The notes under the pieces are model-generated. The model had not been told where the DNA came from. It was given only the letters and a program-made list of their open reading frames with translations, and ran no database searches. 64,000 nucleotides of DNA from an uncultured Lachnospiraceae bacterium (GTDB taxonomy: Bacteria; Bacillota; Clostridia; Lachnospirales; Lachnospiraceae), in assembly GCA_910587935.1 (NCBI GenBank), contig CAJUNP010000007.1, positions 31,835 through 95,834 on the forward strand. Direction: 5' to 3'. Below, piece after piece: positions 26,341 to 35,171 of the stretch; the stretch's first letter is position 1, and each line of letters opens with the position of its first letter. Both the position numbers and the translations under genes were made by a program.

Positions 26341-28113
26341 CTAATCAAAAGAAATATGCGTTTTTCCAAGCTCTTCCAATGCCTTTTTCCCGTCGATCAC
26401 TTTTTGCAGCGCGCTTACGTCGCCGCCCAGACGGCCGGAATAATATTCGTAACTGTTTTTCTTTACCTGATACAGAATATCATGAAAGGCTTTTTCCCGT
26501 TCCTGTTTCGCAGACAGCGCTTCCAGCTTGGTGTTAAATACCTCCGCCGCTTCTCGCTGTTCTTCTTCATCCGTAAAAAGACTGATAATCGCCGCCGGAT
26601 TGTATTGCCCGGACTCCAGATCTTCAAACAGCTTTTCCGCAATCTGCCGGTACAAATCTTCGGTAAAGTCTGACGGCGTTATATATTTGCGGACTTTTCC
26701 ATATAGGGAAGGCTCGTCCGTCAGCCAGGTAATGAGCAGACGCTGCGCTTTTTTTATATGATCCTGCGGCGTGCTCTTCTTCTGTACGCCGGACCTGGGG
26801 CGTTCCACCGGCTTGACCAGCCCGGTCTGCGCCGCGTAGCTGACAACTAATTTGCGCAGATTATCATAACCGATTCCGTATTTTTGCGCAACCGCCCCGA
26901 TATAGTTATCCCGCTCCACTTCTTCCGAAAAACCGCACAGCTTTTTGGCAATTTCCCTGTAAAACCTGGTTTTTTCTTCCGGATCTTCCAGATGATACTC
27001 TCTCTGCAGAATACGCAGTTCAAAAAAGAAGCTGTTCTCCGCCTGGTCGATGCGTTCCTGAAAAGCTTCCTTTCCAAGATTTTTCATAAATTCATCGGGA
27101 TCTTTATACGGCAGCATATTAATTACTTTTCCGGCCAGTCCCGCTTCCTTCAAAATTCCAATTGCACGCAGCGCCGCATTAACGCCGGCGCCGTCGCTGT
27201 CATAGGCAAGCAGCACCTGATCCGTATAACGCCTCAGCAGATTCGCCTGCCCCGCCGTAAACGCCGTTCCAAGAGAAGCCGCCGCCTGTGAAAAACCGGC
27301 CTGGTGCATGGCGATAACATCCATATAACCTTCACATAAAATAATATTGCCGGCTCTGGATGTCCTTGCAAAATTAAGTCCGTACAGATTCCTGCTTTTA
27401 TCAAATACAGGCGTCTCCGGCGAATTCAGGTACTTGGGGGAACCGTCTCCCATCACTCTGCCTCCAAATCCTATAACCCGGTGATTCAGATCCTGTATCG
27501 GAAACATAACCCGGTTCCAGAATTTATCATGCATACCGTAACGTTCGTCAAAAGACGCCAGGCCGGCCTCCTGAATCAGTCTGTCGTCATATCCCTGCTG
27601 TTTCAGATACCGGGTCAGATCGTCGCTTGTTTTATTGGCAAAACCCAGACCGAATTTTTTAATGGTCTCATCCGTGAGCTGTCTGCCGCTTAGATACCGG
27701 TAACCGATCTCCCCCTGTCCCCGCCTGAGCTGATAATAAAAATATTTGGCAGCCTCCTTATTAACCATCAAAAGCCTGGCCCTGTGATTTTCTCTTTTTT
27801 TCATTTCTTCGGTATATTCAGGCTCCGGGAGATTGACTCCCGCCCTGTCGGCCAGCATTTTAACGGCTTCTCCAAAGGTGTAATTCTCATAGTTCATCAC
27901 AAAGGTAAATACGTTGCCTCCCGCGCCGCACCCGAAGCAATAATACATTTGTTTGGACTGCGATACGGAAAAAGAAGGAGATTTTTCATTGTGGAAAGGA
28001 CACAGGCCGAAATAACTGCTTCCCTTTTTCTGCAGGCGCACATATCCCGATACCACATCCACAATATCGTTTTTCATCCTGACTTCCTCTACCGTTTCTT
28101 CCGGATAATACAA
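26341..28113 (-). CDS. dnaG: DNA primase
   Basis: Makes RNA primers for replication. N-terminal CHC2 zinc finger (LCPFHNEKSPSFSVS ... YCFGCGAGG), TOPRIM domain (LCEGYMDVIAMHQ, then LAYDSDGAG), and a helicase-binding C-terminus. The open frame starts at 28158, but the family N-terminus (YYPEETVEEVRMKNDIVDV) begins right after a TTG at 28113 that has AGGAGGA six bases upstream, so a TTG start giving 590 residues is preferred. Confidence 0.97.
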   Translation of the reverse strand: MYYPEETVEEVRMKNDIVDVVSGYVRLQKKGSSYFGLCPFHNEKSPSFSVSQSKQMYYCFGCGAGGNVFTFVMNYENYTFGEAVKMLADRAGVNLPEPEYTEEMKKRENHRARLLMVNKEAAKYFYYQLRRGQGEIGYRYLSGRQLTDETIKKFGLGFANKTSDDLTRYLKQQGYDDRLIQEAGLASFDERYGMHDKFWNRVMFPIQDLNHRVIGFGGRVMGDGSPKYLNSPETPVFDKSRNLYGLNFARTSRAGNIILCEGYMDVIAMHQAGFSQAAASLGTAFTAGQANLLRRYTDQVLLAYDSDGAGVNAALRAIGILKEAGLAGKVINMLPYKDPDEFMKNLGKEAFQERIDQAENSFFFELRILQREYHLEDPEEKTRFYREIAKKLCGFSEEVERDNYIGAVAQKYGIGYDNLRKLVVSYAAQTGLVKPVERPRSGVQKKSTPQDHIKKAQRLLITWLTDEPSLYGKVRKYITPSDFTEDLYRQIAEKLFEDLESGQYNPAAIISLFTDEEEQREAAEVFNTKLEALSAKQEREKAFHDILYQVKKNSYEYYSGRLGGDVSALQKVIDGKKALEELGKTHISFD

Positions 28114-28145
28114 AGCGGCTCCTCCTTCCGTGTTATCCCGTTTGC

Positions 28146-29150
28146 TTAACCATGCCATGTCTTGGGTATGTAAATTTCTTCGTACTGCGCAATTGCAAAA
28201 CGGTCCGTCATGGACGAAATATGGTCGCAGACCGCCTGTTCTTTCCTCTCCCCCTGTTCTACAAGCGCCAGAAGCTCCTTTGGCAGCAGTTCCAAATGAT
28301 GCAGATAATAATCATACAAAGTCTCTACCAGCCCCTCCGCTTTGCGCTCTTCGCTTTTCGCCTCCCGGTTCTGATATACTCTTTCAAACATAAAACGCCT
28401 GAGCGCCGCCATGGCGTCCGCTACCGGCTGTGACATACAAATATCATTTTTTCCGAAACTGTTCGTTACCAGATCGTGAATAAAATGATCCAGACGCTTT
28501 CCGGTAGTATCGCCGATTACATCCGTTATCTCTACGGGCACATCTTTCTCCGTCAGAATCCCGCCCCGGACCGCGTCGTCCATATCATGATGTATATAAG
28601 CTATTTTATCCGAAAACCGGACAATTTTCCCTTCCAGCGTACCCGGACTACCTTTGGTCTGGTGGTTTCTGATTCCGTCCCGCACTTCGTAAGTAAGATT
28701 CAGTCCCTGTCCGCCCTTCTCCAGTACATCCACCACGCGCACACTCTGTTCGCTGTGTTCAAACCCCATGGGGCACACACGGTTTAACGCCCTCTCGCCG
28801 GCGTGGCCGAAGGGCGTATGCCCCAAATCGTGTCCCAGCGCAATCGCTTCCACCAGATCTTCATTCATCCGCAGCGCTTTTGCGATAGTCCGGGCATTCT
28901 GGGAAACTTCCAGGGTATGCGTCAGCCGGGTTCTGTAATGATCGCCTTCCGGCGTCAGAAATACCTGCGTCTTATCCTTCAGACGCCGAAAAGATTTGGA
29001 ATGTAAAATCCGGTCCCTGTCTCTCTGAAAAACAGGACGGATATCACACTGCTCTTCCTCCTTCAATCTTCCCCTGGAGTTCATGCTAAAAGAAGCTCCG
29101 GGACTCAGGTACTCCGTCTCCCATCGCTCCAGCTCCTCTCTGATTCCCAT
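28146..29150 (-). CDS. dgt: dGTP triphosphohydrolase-like HD protein
   Basis: 334-residue HD-superfamily enzyme; the family removes triphosphate from dNTPs and helps nucleotide balance. Motifs: RDRDRILHSKSFRRLKDKTQ, THTLEVSQNARTIA (first His), ALGHDLGHTPFGHAGE (HD pair and following His), NHQTKG and RFSDKIAYIHHDMDD. It precedes dnaG by 32 bases, a common arrangement in clostridia. Confidence 0.95.
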   Translation of the reverse strand: MGIREELERWETEYLSPGASFSMNSRGRLKEEEQCDIRPVFQRDRDRILHSKSFRRLKDKTQVFLTPEGDHYRTRLTHTLEVSQNARTIAKALRMNEDLVEAIALGHDLGHTPFGHAGERALNRVCPMGFEHSEQSVRVVDVLEKGGQGLNLTYEVRDGIRNHQTKGSPGTLEGKIVRFSDKIAYIHHDMDDAVRGGILTEKDVPVEITDVIGDTTGKRLDHFIHDLVTNSFGKNDICMSQPVADAMAALRRFMFERVYQNREAKSEERKAEGLVETLYDYYLHHLELLPKELLALVEQGERKEQAVCDHISSMTDRFAIAQYEEIYIPKTWHG

Positions 29151-29258
29151 ACAGCCACCTCCAAATCCGGTCTGACGTACACGTTTTCTCTTATATTATA
29201 AATTATTCTGCATAAGAATCATTTTTCCTTTTTTTCTTTTATAATTCGAGAAATAAAT

Positions 29259-29951
29259 TTACAAAAAACGAACCAGAACAGGAAGAATCAGCACCGTAAG
29301 AATACCGTTAACCACAATGGCGAGAGAACTCATAGCCCCCTGCGTTTCTCCCATTTCCATAGCCCTGCTGGTTCCTACCGCATGAGCCGCGCTGCCCATT
29401 GCCAGTCCGCAGGCCACAGGCTCTCTTATATGAAGCGCCTTTAAAATCCACGGTCCGACCGCGGCTCCCATAATTCCCGTCACAATTACGGCGGCAATCG
29501 TAACCTGCTCGATACCGCCGATTTCCGCACTGATTCCCACCGCGATCGGCGTCGTGATGCTTTTGGGGAGCAGGGAAAAGAAAAGCTTCCTGTCCAGCCG
29601 GAACAATGCGGCCATGGCAAACAGCAGCGCTCCATGGGCAATACAGCCTGAAAGGACGCCGCTGATAACAGCCGCCGCATTTTTTTTAAGAACCCTGATC
29701 TGACGATACAGCGGCAGCGCAAGACAGACCGTCACCGGCGTTAAAAAAACGCTGATATAACGGCCGCCTTCCTCATAGGTTTTATAATCGATCTGAAAAA
29801 TCACCAAACATGCAATAATCAAAACGGCGGCAATCAACAACGGATTCATAATCGACAGTTTCCATTTTTTCTGCATCAGACATCCGAGCTGATAAGCCCC
29901 TATCGTAATACAGACGCCAAAAAATACCGAGCCTGTAAAAATCTCATTCAT
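29259..29951 (-). CDS. lrgB: LrgB/CidB-family membrane protein
   Basis: 230-residue integral membrane protein of the LrgB family (pfam04172), thought to work with holin-like LrgA in murein hydrolase export/control or in small-metabolite export. PKSITTPIAVGISAEIGG and GLAMGSAAHAVGTSRAMEMG are family hallmarks. The ATG at 29951 has GGAGG seven bases upstream and overlaps the lrgA stop by eight bases; the longer open frame is not the start. Confidence 0.93.
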   Translation of the reverse strand: MNEIFTGSVFFGVCITIGAYQLGCLMQKKWKLSIMNPLLIAAVLIIACLVIFQIDYKTYEEGGRYISVFLTPVTVCLALPLYRQIRVLKKNAAAVISGVLSGCIAHGALLFAMAALFRLDRKLFFSLLPKSITTPIAVGISAEIGGIEQVTIAAVIVTGIMGAAVGPWILKALHIREPVACGLAMGSAAHAVGTSRAMEMGETQGAMSSLAIVVNGILTVLILPVLVRFL

Positions 29952-30336
29952 CCTGCGTCCTCCGTTCCCCCATAACCGTTCTGTTTTTCTTCCTTCCCCG
30001 GCCCGCCACCGCCTGAGCCACACCGCCCGTAACTGCCATAACGACAATGGTTGATACCAGACACATAACAAAAAGTTTTATTATATTTCCCTTCAGAAGA
30101 TCCATCGAAGTAAGAAGCGCAACGGAAGGCGGAACAAAAAACAGAGGCATTATGGAAATCAGAAAATCTGCAGTTTCCCGTATTTGCTCCTCTTTTACGA
30201 TTCCCGTAAATAAAAATAACAGCAGCAGCAGTAATCCATACACGCTGGCAGGTACCGGAAGCGGCAGAACCGCGTAAAGAACTTCCGCAATAAAGCTGAT
30301 TCCCGTTATAATACCCATCTGAATAATATATTTCAT
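29944..30336 (-). CDS. lrgA: LrgA/CidA-family holin-like protein
   Basis: 130-residue protein with four hydrophobic segments; LPLPVPASVYGLLLLLLFLF and ADFLISIMPLFFVPPSVALL match CidA/LrgA. The C-terminus is basic. Starts 15 bases after the alpha/beta hydrolase stop, so it is in the same transcript as the acyltransferase cassette. No LytTR-type regulator pair is adjacent. Confidence 0.93.
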   Translation of the reverse strand: MKYIIQMGIITGISFIAEVLYAVLPLPVPASVYGLLLLLLFLFTGIVKEEQIRETADFLISIMPLFFVPPSVALLTSMDLLKGNIIKLFVMCLVSTIVVMAVTGGVAQAVAGRGRKKNRTVMGERRTQDE

Positions 30337-30351
30337 CGGTGTGTTCCCTTC

Positions 30352-31251
30352 CTATCTCATTCCGCCGTCAATCTCATATACAAATTCTGCGAAATGATCC
30401 ATTGCTTCGTAAGCAGTCTTAAACGGAGACATCTGAAAAACATGCCACATTCCCGGGAAAACCTCCATGCGCACAGACGCCCCGGCCTCCCGGAGCCTGT
30501 CTGCAAGCCGCCTGGAGTCATCTAATAGTATTTCGTTTTCGCCCGCCTGAATATACACAGGAGGAAATTTTTCAAAATCTCCAAACAGCGGGGAGATCAT
30601 AAAATCCGCCGGATCCTGATTAACGACATAAGCTTTCACCATCTGATCGATATATTCTTTGTTTAAAACCGGATCCATATCCGCTTTCCCGACAAAAGAC
30701 TGTCCTGAAGAAGTCAGATCCGTCCAGGGAGACATTAACAAAAGTCCGCCGGGAAGCTGACGCTTTTCTTTTTTCAGATAATGAACCAGTACGAGAGCCA
30801 GATTTCCTCCCGCCGAGTCACCGGCCACAATCACGTCCCGTGCTCCGAATCCCAGATACATAAGATAATCCCATACCCGGACCGCATCCTCCAATGCGGC
30901 GGGATACGGATGTTCCGGAGCCAGCCGGTAATCAAATGCCAGTACTTCCCGCAGCGTTATTTTGGCAAGCTTGGCCGTTATGGTTCTTGCATACACACAG
31001 CTGCCCGTAGAGTATCCGCCGCCATGGCAGTATAAAATGATCTGCCTTCTGTTATGGGCGCGGCCGACACGAACCCATTCCCCATGAATCCCGCCGATTT
31101 CCACATTTTCATACGTCACGCCGCGGCTGTCGGACAAAATTGTCCCAAAATGATTCTGCGACTGCCGGTGCTTTTCCAGATCCGTATTTTCCACAAAACC
31201 ATGAACCTTTTTGATCAGCTGCATCAAATTCTGGTTTTTCTTATCCGCCAT
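30352..31251 (-). CDS. Alpha/beta hydrolase, hormone-sensitive-lipase type
   Basis: 299 residues. The HGGGYSTGS oxyanion motif and GDSAGGNLALVLV (nucleophile Ser) define the HSL-like esterase family; the catalytic Asp and His are probably in the ILLDDSRRLADRL region and in GMWHVFQM. No signal peptide, so cytoplasmic. Likely acts on acyl esters. It lies 18 bases downstream of a DUF6320-like gene and upstream of lrgA; together with the acyltransferase at 31992 this suggests an ester- or lipid-modifying pathway. Confidence 0.9.
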   Translation of the reverse strand: MADKKNQNLMQLIKKVHGFVENTDLEKHRQSQNHFGTILSDSRGVTYENVEIGGIHGEWVRVGRAHNRRQIILYCHGGGYSTGSCVYARTITAKLAKITLREVLAFDYRLAPEHPYPAALEDAVRVWDYLMYLGFGARDVIVAGDSAGGNLALVLVHYLKKEKRQLPGGLLLMSPWTDLTSSGQSFVGKADMDPVLNKEYIDQMVKAYVVNQDPADFMISPLFGDFEKFPPVYIQAGENEILLDDSRRLADRLREAGASVRMEVFPGMWHVFQMSPFKTAYEAMDHFAEFVYEIDGGMR

Positions 31252-31269
31252 TGTCCTTTCCGTCCTCTC

Positions 31270-31974
31270 TTAAAAATGCAGCCGCCTGCGTACCGCGTCA
31301 CGCAGTCTTCTCCGCGACAGTAAAGTTGCCAGCAATATAATGATAATCACGCAAACCGTCAGGACAACGGCCGACCAGGAAAGCCGCAGTCCGTTTCCCT
31401 GATAACGGTGAATCAGCAATTCAATTCCTACGCACAGCACGGCCGTGCCGATAAAAACAAACAGCGTTGTCGTCAGAAAGGAGCGGGGAATTTTCCGGAT
31501 ACCCAGCGCAAACAGTTCGATCAGAACCGTCACAAGAACCGTAATCGGAAGTGCAAGCCCCCAGTACCACCCTTCGGACTCTGTTAAAAAAGTAATCATA
31601 TGCAGATACAGTCCCACGGAAAGACCATCGAACAACAAAGCCGCATAAACGTTTAACGCCGGATAAATCACAAATGGAATACAAAGCACCCATAAAATCA
31701 TACAGACACCCGCAACCAGGACCGACCACAGATTTCCGTTGAAAACAAGCACATTTAACAAGCCGCATGTTACCGCCGTGGTAACCAGCACGATAGTTAA
31801 AAGAATCCCCAGATCTTTTCTTTTGACAACCTCCACCTGCCCCTTTTCCTTCGGAAAGGGAACCGTCGATCTTGTATACGGAATCTCGTTCGGATTGATT
31901 ACCGGCGTATTGCACAATGGACACGTCTCCAAAGACACATCCAGCTCCACACCGCAATTAACACAATAAGACAT
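31270..31974 (-). CDS. Zinc-ribbon multi-pass membrane protein (DUF6320-like)
   Basis: 234 residues. The N-terminus MSYCVNCGVELD...TCPLCNTPVINP is a CxxC...CxxC zinc ribbon; after a linker, six hydrophobic segments span the rest and the tail is very basic (SRRRLRDAVRRRLHF). It resembles what I remember of DUF6320, with no known function. 17 bases after the condensation-type gene and 18 before the esterase gene. The combination suggests a membrane scaffold or sensor for a lipid-modifying enzyme pair. Confidence 0.75.
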   Translation of the reverse strand: MSYCVNCGVELDVSLETCPLCNTPVINPNEIPYTRSTVPFPKEKGQVEVVKRKDLGILLTIVLVTTAVTCGLLNVLVFNGNLWSVLVAGVCMILWVLCIPFVIYPALNVYAALLFDGLSVGLYLHMITFLTESEGWYWGLALPITVLVTVLIELFALGIRKIPRSFLTTTLFVFIGTAVLCVGIELLIHRYQGNGLRLSWSAVVLTVCVIIIILLATLLSRRRLRDAVRRRLHF

Positions 31975-31991
31975 AGTAAACTCTCCTTAAT

Positions 31992-33293
31992 CTAAAATTG
32001 TTCCTGCTCCAGATCCCTGTTGCTTTCAATCCTGACATGAATTCCGTCCTTTACCAGCCTTCTGAAAAAGTAACGTTCCACATCGGCTTCCACAATGCTG
32101 CTTGCAAAATTAACGGTCAGTATATCTCCAAAACTGATAATGGCGCAGTTTGTCCTGGATGAAAAGGGCTGTCCCATATAAATGTCAAATCTTTCTATAA
32201 AAGGCTTCATGTCCTCCGGCACCTTTACGGCTCCCATATTGGTCAGCCCTGCCGAAGAATTCCTGTCCTGAACCCTTGTGTAAAACTGACGTACCACAAA
32301 ATCTTTAATAAAAAGCGGCACAACCCGGATAAAAGGATTCCTCTGGGTACTGGCATTGGTGGTGATATCGCCCCGCAAAAATTTTTCATTAATATAGTAA
32401 TTCATATAGTTATGCACATGCCGGATAATTTCCTCAAAGCTCCAGTTCCCCAGTCTCGGATCTATGGACGGATAAATCATGGTGATAAAATTACGCAGCG
32501 TTTCGGAAGGAAAAAAGCGCCGCAAATTCACCGGCATGGCAATCCGCACGGGACGCAGCCTTATATGCCAGTCCTTTTCCTGTTTTTCCAGCAGTGCGGA
32601 TAATAGCGCCGCATTCAGATATTCCGTTATTGTCGCTCCGTATTTCCCTGCAACCTCCCGGACCTGCCTGACCGGCATAATGCCGTCAATAATATTCAAC
32701 GTATAAAAAGGCTCTCTCGTTCCCCGCACCCGGTATGTCTTTTCGGCAGGTCTCTTAGGACAGACCTTCGCGTTGGCGTATCGCATATAAGCGTCTTCCA
32801 GTTCTTCCTCCGAAGGTTTTTCGTCAATATCCAGAACAAATCCTCCGTTCGAAACAGGATGTCCCGTTAATCTCAGATAAACGGCCGTAAGCGTCTGTAA
32901 AACATACATGCCTCCCGTACCGTCGCCCAGACAATGGTGGGCCTCCAGTGAAATTCTGTTCCCGTAATAGTATATCCTCAGCAAATAACGGTTATTAGAC
33001 TTAAAATTCATAGGCATGCAGGGATTCTTAATATCCGGCTGCACAAACGGGCCCGGGCGCTCATTGGGTTCCAGATAACGCCAGAACAGCCCTTTTCGTA
33101 TTGAGGCTATATAAGTTGGAAATCTTTTTAACGCAAGATCCGCCGCCTGTTGAAGAACCTTTGGGTCCACCGCTTCCTTAAGCACAACGGATAAACGGTA
33201 TACGGAAGAAAAATCCCGGCGCTGCAAAGTCGGATAAACAATTGCCGAGAGATCCAGCTTGTACCAAATCTTACGTTCCGATTTATTCTTCAA
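31992..33293 (-). CDS. HHxxxDG condensation/acyltransferase-superfamily protein
   Basis: About 433 residues with the CAT/condensation fold. The catalytic signature HHCLGDGTGG fits HHxxxDG, at about residue 125; VRIAMPVNLRRFF and the later SAGLTNMGAVKVP correspond to the second-half structural motifs of PapA/alcohol acetyltransferase relatives. It likely transfers an acyl group between carriers or to an alcohol or lipid; no carrier protein or NRPS domains are adjacent. Start: TTG at 33293 has AGGAGG seven bases upstream; an ATG two codons earlier (33299) has it only one base away. Confidence 0.78.
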   Translation of the reverse strand: MKNKSERKIWYKLDLSAIVYPTLQRRDFSSVYRLSVVLKEAVDPKVLQQAADLALKRFPTYIASIRKGLFWRYLEPNERPGPFVQPDIKNPCMPMNFKSNNRYLLRIYYYGNRISLEAHHCLGDGTGGMYVLQTLTAVYLRLTGHPVSNGGFVLDIDEKPSEEELEDAYMRYANAKVCPKRPAEKTYRVRGTREPFYTLNIIDGIMPVRQVREVAGKYGATITEYLNAALLSALLEKQEKDWHIRLRPVRIAMPVNLRRFFPSETLRNFITMIYPSIDPRLGNWSFEEIIRHVHNYMNYYINEKFLRGDITTNASTQRNPFIRVVPLFIKDFVVRQFYTRVQDRNSSAGLTNMGAVKVPEDMKPFIERFDIYMGQPFSSRTNCAIISFGDILTVNFASSIVEADVERYFFRRLVKDGIHVRIESNRDLEQEQF

Positions 33294-33320
33294 ACTCATA
33301 CCTCCTGAAAACGCAGATAA

Positions 33321-33348
33321 CAAAATACACCGACTCCGGTCGGTGTAT
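33321..33348 (-). terminator. Terminator of the tRNA-Leu transcript
   Basis: ATACACCGAC and GTCGGTGTAT form a perfect 10-bp stem with a 4-base loop (33325-33348), then TTTTG on the minus strand. It lies only about 30 bases before the acyltransferase start. Confidence 0.75.
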
Positions 33349-33389
33349 CTTGTGTATTCTTCTCTTTATGATGCAACATCATTACATAG

Positions 33390-33473
33390 TGCAGAGAAAG
33401 GGACTTGAACCCTCATGACATTGCTGTCACACGGACCTGAACCGTGCGCGTCTGCCAATTCCGCCATCTCTGC
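33390..33473 (-). tRNA. tRNA-Leu (CAG)
   Basis: Class II tRNA with a long variable arm. Acceptor GCAGAGA/TCTCTGC with discriminator A; anticodon arm CACGG-TTCAGGT-CCGTG gives anticodon CAG, reading CUG. D-arm GGCGGAATTGGCAGAC and T-arm GGGTTCAAGTCCC are typical of Leu. CCA is not encoded. Confidence 0.97.
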
Positions 33474-33512
33474 TGATTCATCTAAAGCTTCACCAGGATC
33501 TCTCCGAGTGAA

Positions 33513-33597
33513 TGCGCGAGACGGGACTTGAACCCGTACGATTGCAATAATCACTAGATCCTTAGTCTAGCTCGTCTGCCAATTCCGACACTCGCGC
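33513..33597 (-). tRNA. tRNA-Leu (AAG)
   Basis: Class II tRNA: acceptor GCGCGAG/CTCGCGC, D-arm as in the neighbouring tRNA-Leu, anticodon arm CTAGA-CTAAGGA-TCTAG giving AAG. An A at position 34 needs deamination to inosine for wide reading of CUN codons; bacteria usually do this only in tRNA-Arg(ACG). Confidence 0.96.
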
Positions 33598-33618
33598 TTA
33601 ACGCACCGCGCAAGAGTG

Positions 33619-33647
33619 ATAATACCACTTCGTGGAAAAATTGTCAA
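33619..33647 (-). promoter_or_regulatory. Strong promoter for the tRNA-Leu pair
   Basis: TTGACA (33642-33647), 17-base spacer, TATTAT (33619-33624), 22 bases before the first tRNA-Leu base. Confidence 0.9.
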
Positions 33648-33688
33648 CAGTTTTGGCATAAATTTTATAATTTTTCAAATTTCGACTC

Positions 33689-34972
33689 TTACATGCCCTG
33701 AATCAGATACTTATTTTCAAATTCCTGAATAGGCAGCGGTCTGTCGTGCAGATACCCCTGCACCTGCGTACACCCGCACGCCCGCACAATCTGTTCTTCA
33801 TCTACGGTTTCCACGCCTTCGCAGATAACGTCAAGGTCAATTCTGTCAAAAATATCCACAAGACCGGCCATAATTTCAAGGCCTTTACGGTTATTAATAC
33901 TGTTCTGCACGAATCCCCTGTCAAACTTGATACCGTCAAGAGGCAGCATCCCCAGCATATTAAGCGAACTGAAACCTGTCCCGAAATCATCCATGCTGAT
34001 TCGAAAACCCTTTTCCCGAAGCAGCCTCACACGATTCATAATCATGAAAATATCTTCAAAAAAAGCGGTCTCCGTCACTTCAAACTCCACATATTCCTTA
34101 GGCACCTGAATATCTTCGATATGCTTTGCAAGCTCCTCCCATCCCGTCTTTTGTTTAAAGTCTACTCTCGAAAGATTCAGACTGACAGGGACTAACGGCA
34201 GGCCTCTTGCCTTCCAGGAATTCAGCAGCCGGAATATCTTCTCCGCCACATACAAATCCAGCTGCGTGACCAGTCCGTATTTTTCCAGGGCCGGAATAAA
34301 TATATCCGGCGGAATTATTTTCCCGTTTTCGTCCAGAAGTCTCGCCAATGCCTCCGCTCCTACGATTCTCTGGGAATCGATATCAATTTTGGGCTGCAGA
34401 TATACCAAAATTGAATCCTCCTTAATGGCGCGTTCAAATAAAGGCACGATACTCTGCTCCACCTTTGCCCGCTCCTCCAGCTGTTCGGAGAAAAAACATA
34501 TGGTAGTAGTATAATCGTCTCCGATATTCCGCCTGGCAAGTTCTGCCTTATCTAATATCTGCGAAATATTTTCATTCAGATCACGGATGATATATGCCCC
34601 GGAATTAATCCGCAGTACCGCCATGGGATATTCTTTTTCGATTTCGAGTACAAATTCTTTATGTATACTGTTGTAATGCTCGGTCATGTGATCCATGGGT
34701 ACGTCGCCGCTGATTTCGATTAACGCCACAAACCGGTCCGAATGAATCCGGCTGGCCAGCAGACAGTACTCATTCCCGTGAAAAAAATAATCCGCAATTC
34801 TTGCAAGAAGACGATCCCCCCGTTCATACCCATATACGCTGTTAATATACTTGAAATTGCTTAAATTCATGGATATCAGCATACAGGGCCTGGTCAGACC
34901 GCGGATAATTTCCGGCGCGGTTTCCTTAAAGTCATCATAATACATTAAACCCGTCAACTTATCCTGTTTCAT
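33689..34972 (-). CDS. Cyclic-di-GMP phosphodiesterase with degenerate GGDEF and EAL domains
   Basis: 427 residues, no membrane segment. The N-terminal GGDEF-like domain (KQDKLTGLMYYDDF...) carries HSDRF where GGDEF should be, so it is not a cyclase and may bind GTP or be regulatory. The EAL domain keeps its catalytic set: LQPKID, GAEALAR, SLNLSR, EVTETAF, DDFGTGFSS, DGIKFDRGFV, CEGVET and QGYL. Hydrolysis of c-di-GMP to pGpG is predicted. Start at ATG 34972 with AGGG upstream, slightly inside the longest frame (34984). An opposing cyclase is at 57855-59777. Confidence 0.92.
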   Translation of the reverse strand: MKQDKLTGLMYYDDFKETAPEIIRGLTRPCMLISMNLSNFKYINSVYGYERGDRLLARIADYFFHGNEYCLLASRIHSDRFVALIEISGDVPMDHMTEHYNSIHKEFVLEIEKEYPMAVLRINSGAYIIRDLNENISQILDKAELARRNIGDDYTTTICFFSEQLEERAKVEQSIVPLFERAIKEDSILVYLQPKIDIDSQRIVGAEALARLLDENGKIIPPDIFIPALEKYGLVTQLDLYVAEKIFRLLNSWKARGLPLVPVSLNLSRVDFKQKTGWEELAKHIEDIQVPKEYVEFEVTETAFFEDIFMIMNRVRLLREKGFRISMDDFGTGFSSLNMLGMLPLDGIKFDRGFVQNSINNRKGLEIMAGLVDIFDRIDLDVICEGVETVDEEQIVRACGCTQVQGYLHDRPLPIQEFENKYLIQGM

Positions 34973-35171
34973 ACTTTCCCTCATACCTTAAATACTATAA
35001 CATTGTTCTGACATACTAATATTTTAACACATAATTATCAGAAACAATATACTTTTTTTGTCTTTTTATCAAAATCTTCCATTTATTTAAAAATAAAATA
35101 TCCGTATATATTGCAGACATAAATAAAACGTCCAAAACATATATTAGGAGAAAACCTTTACGGATCACAAT

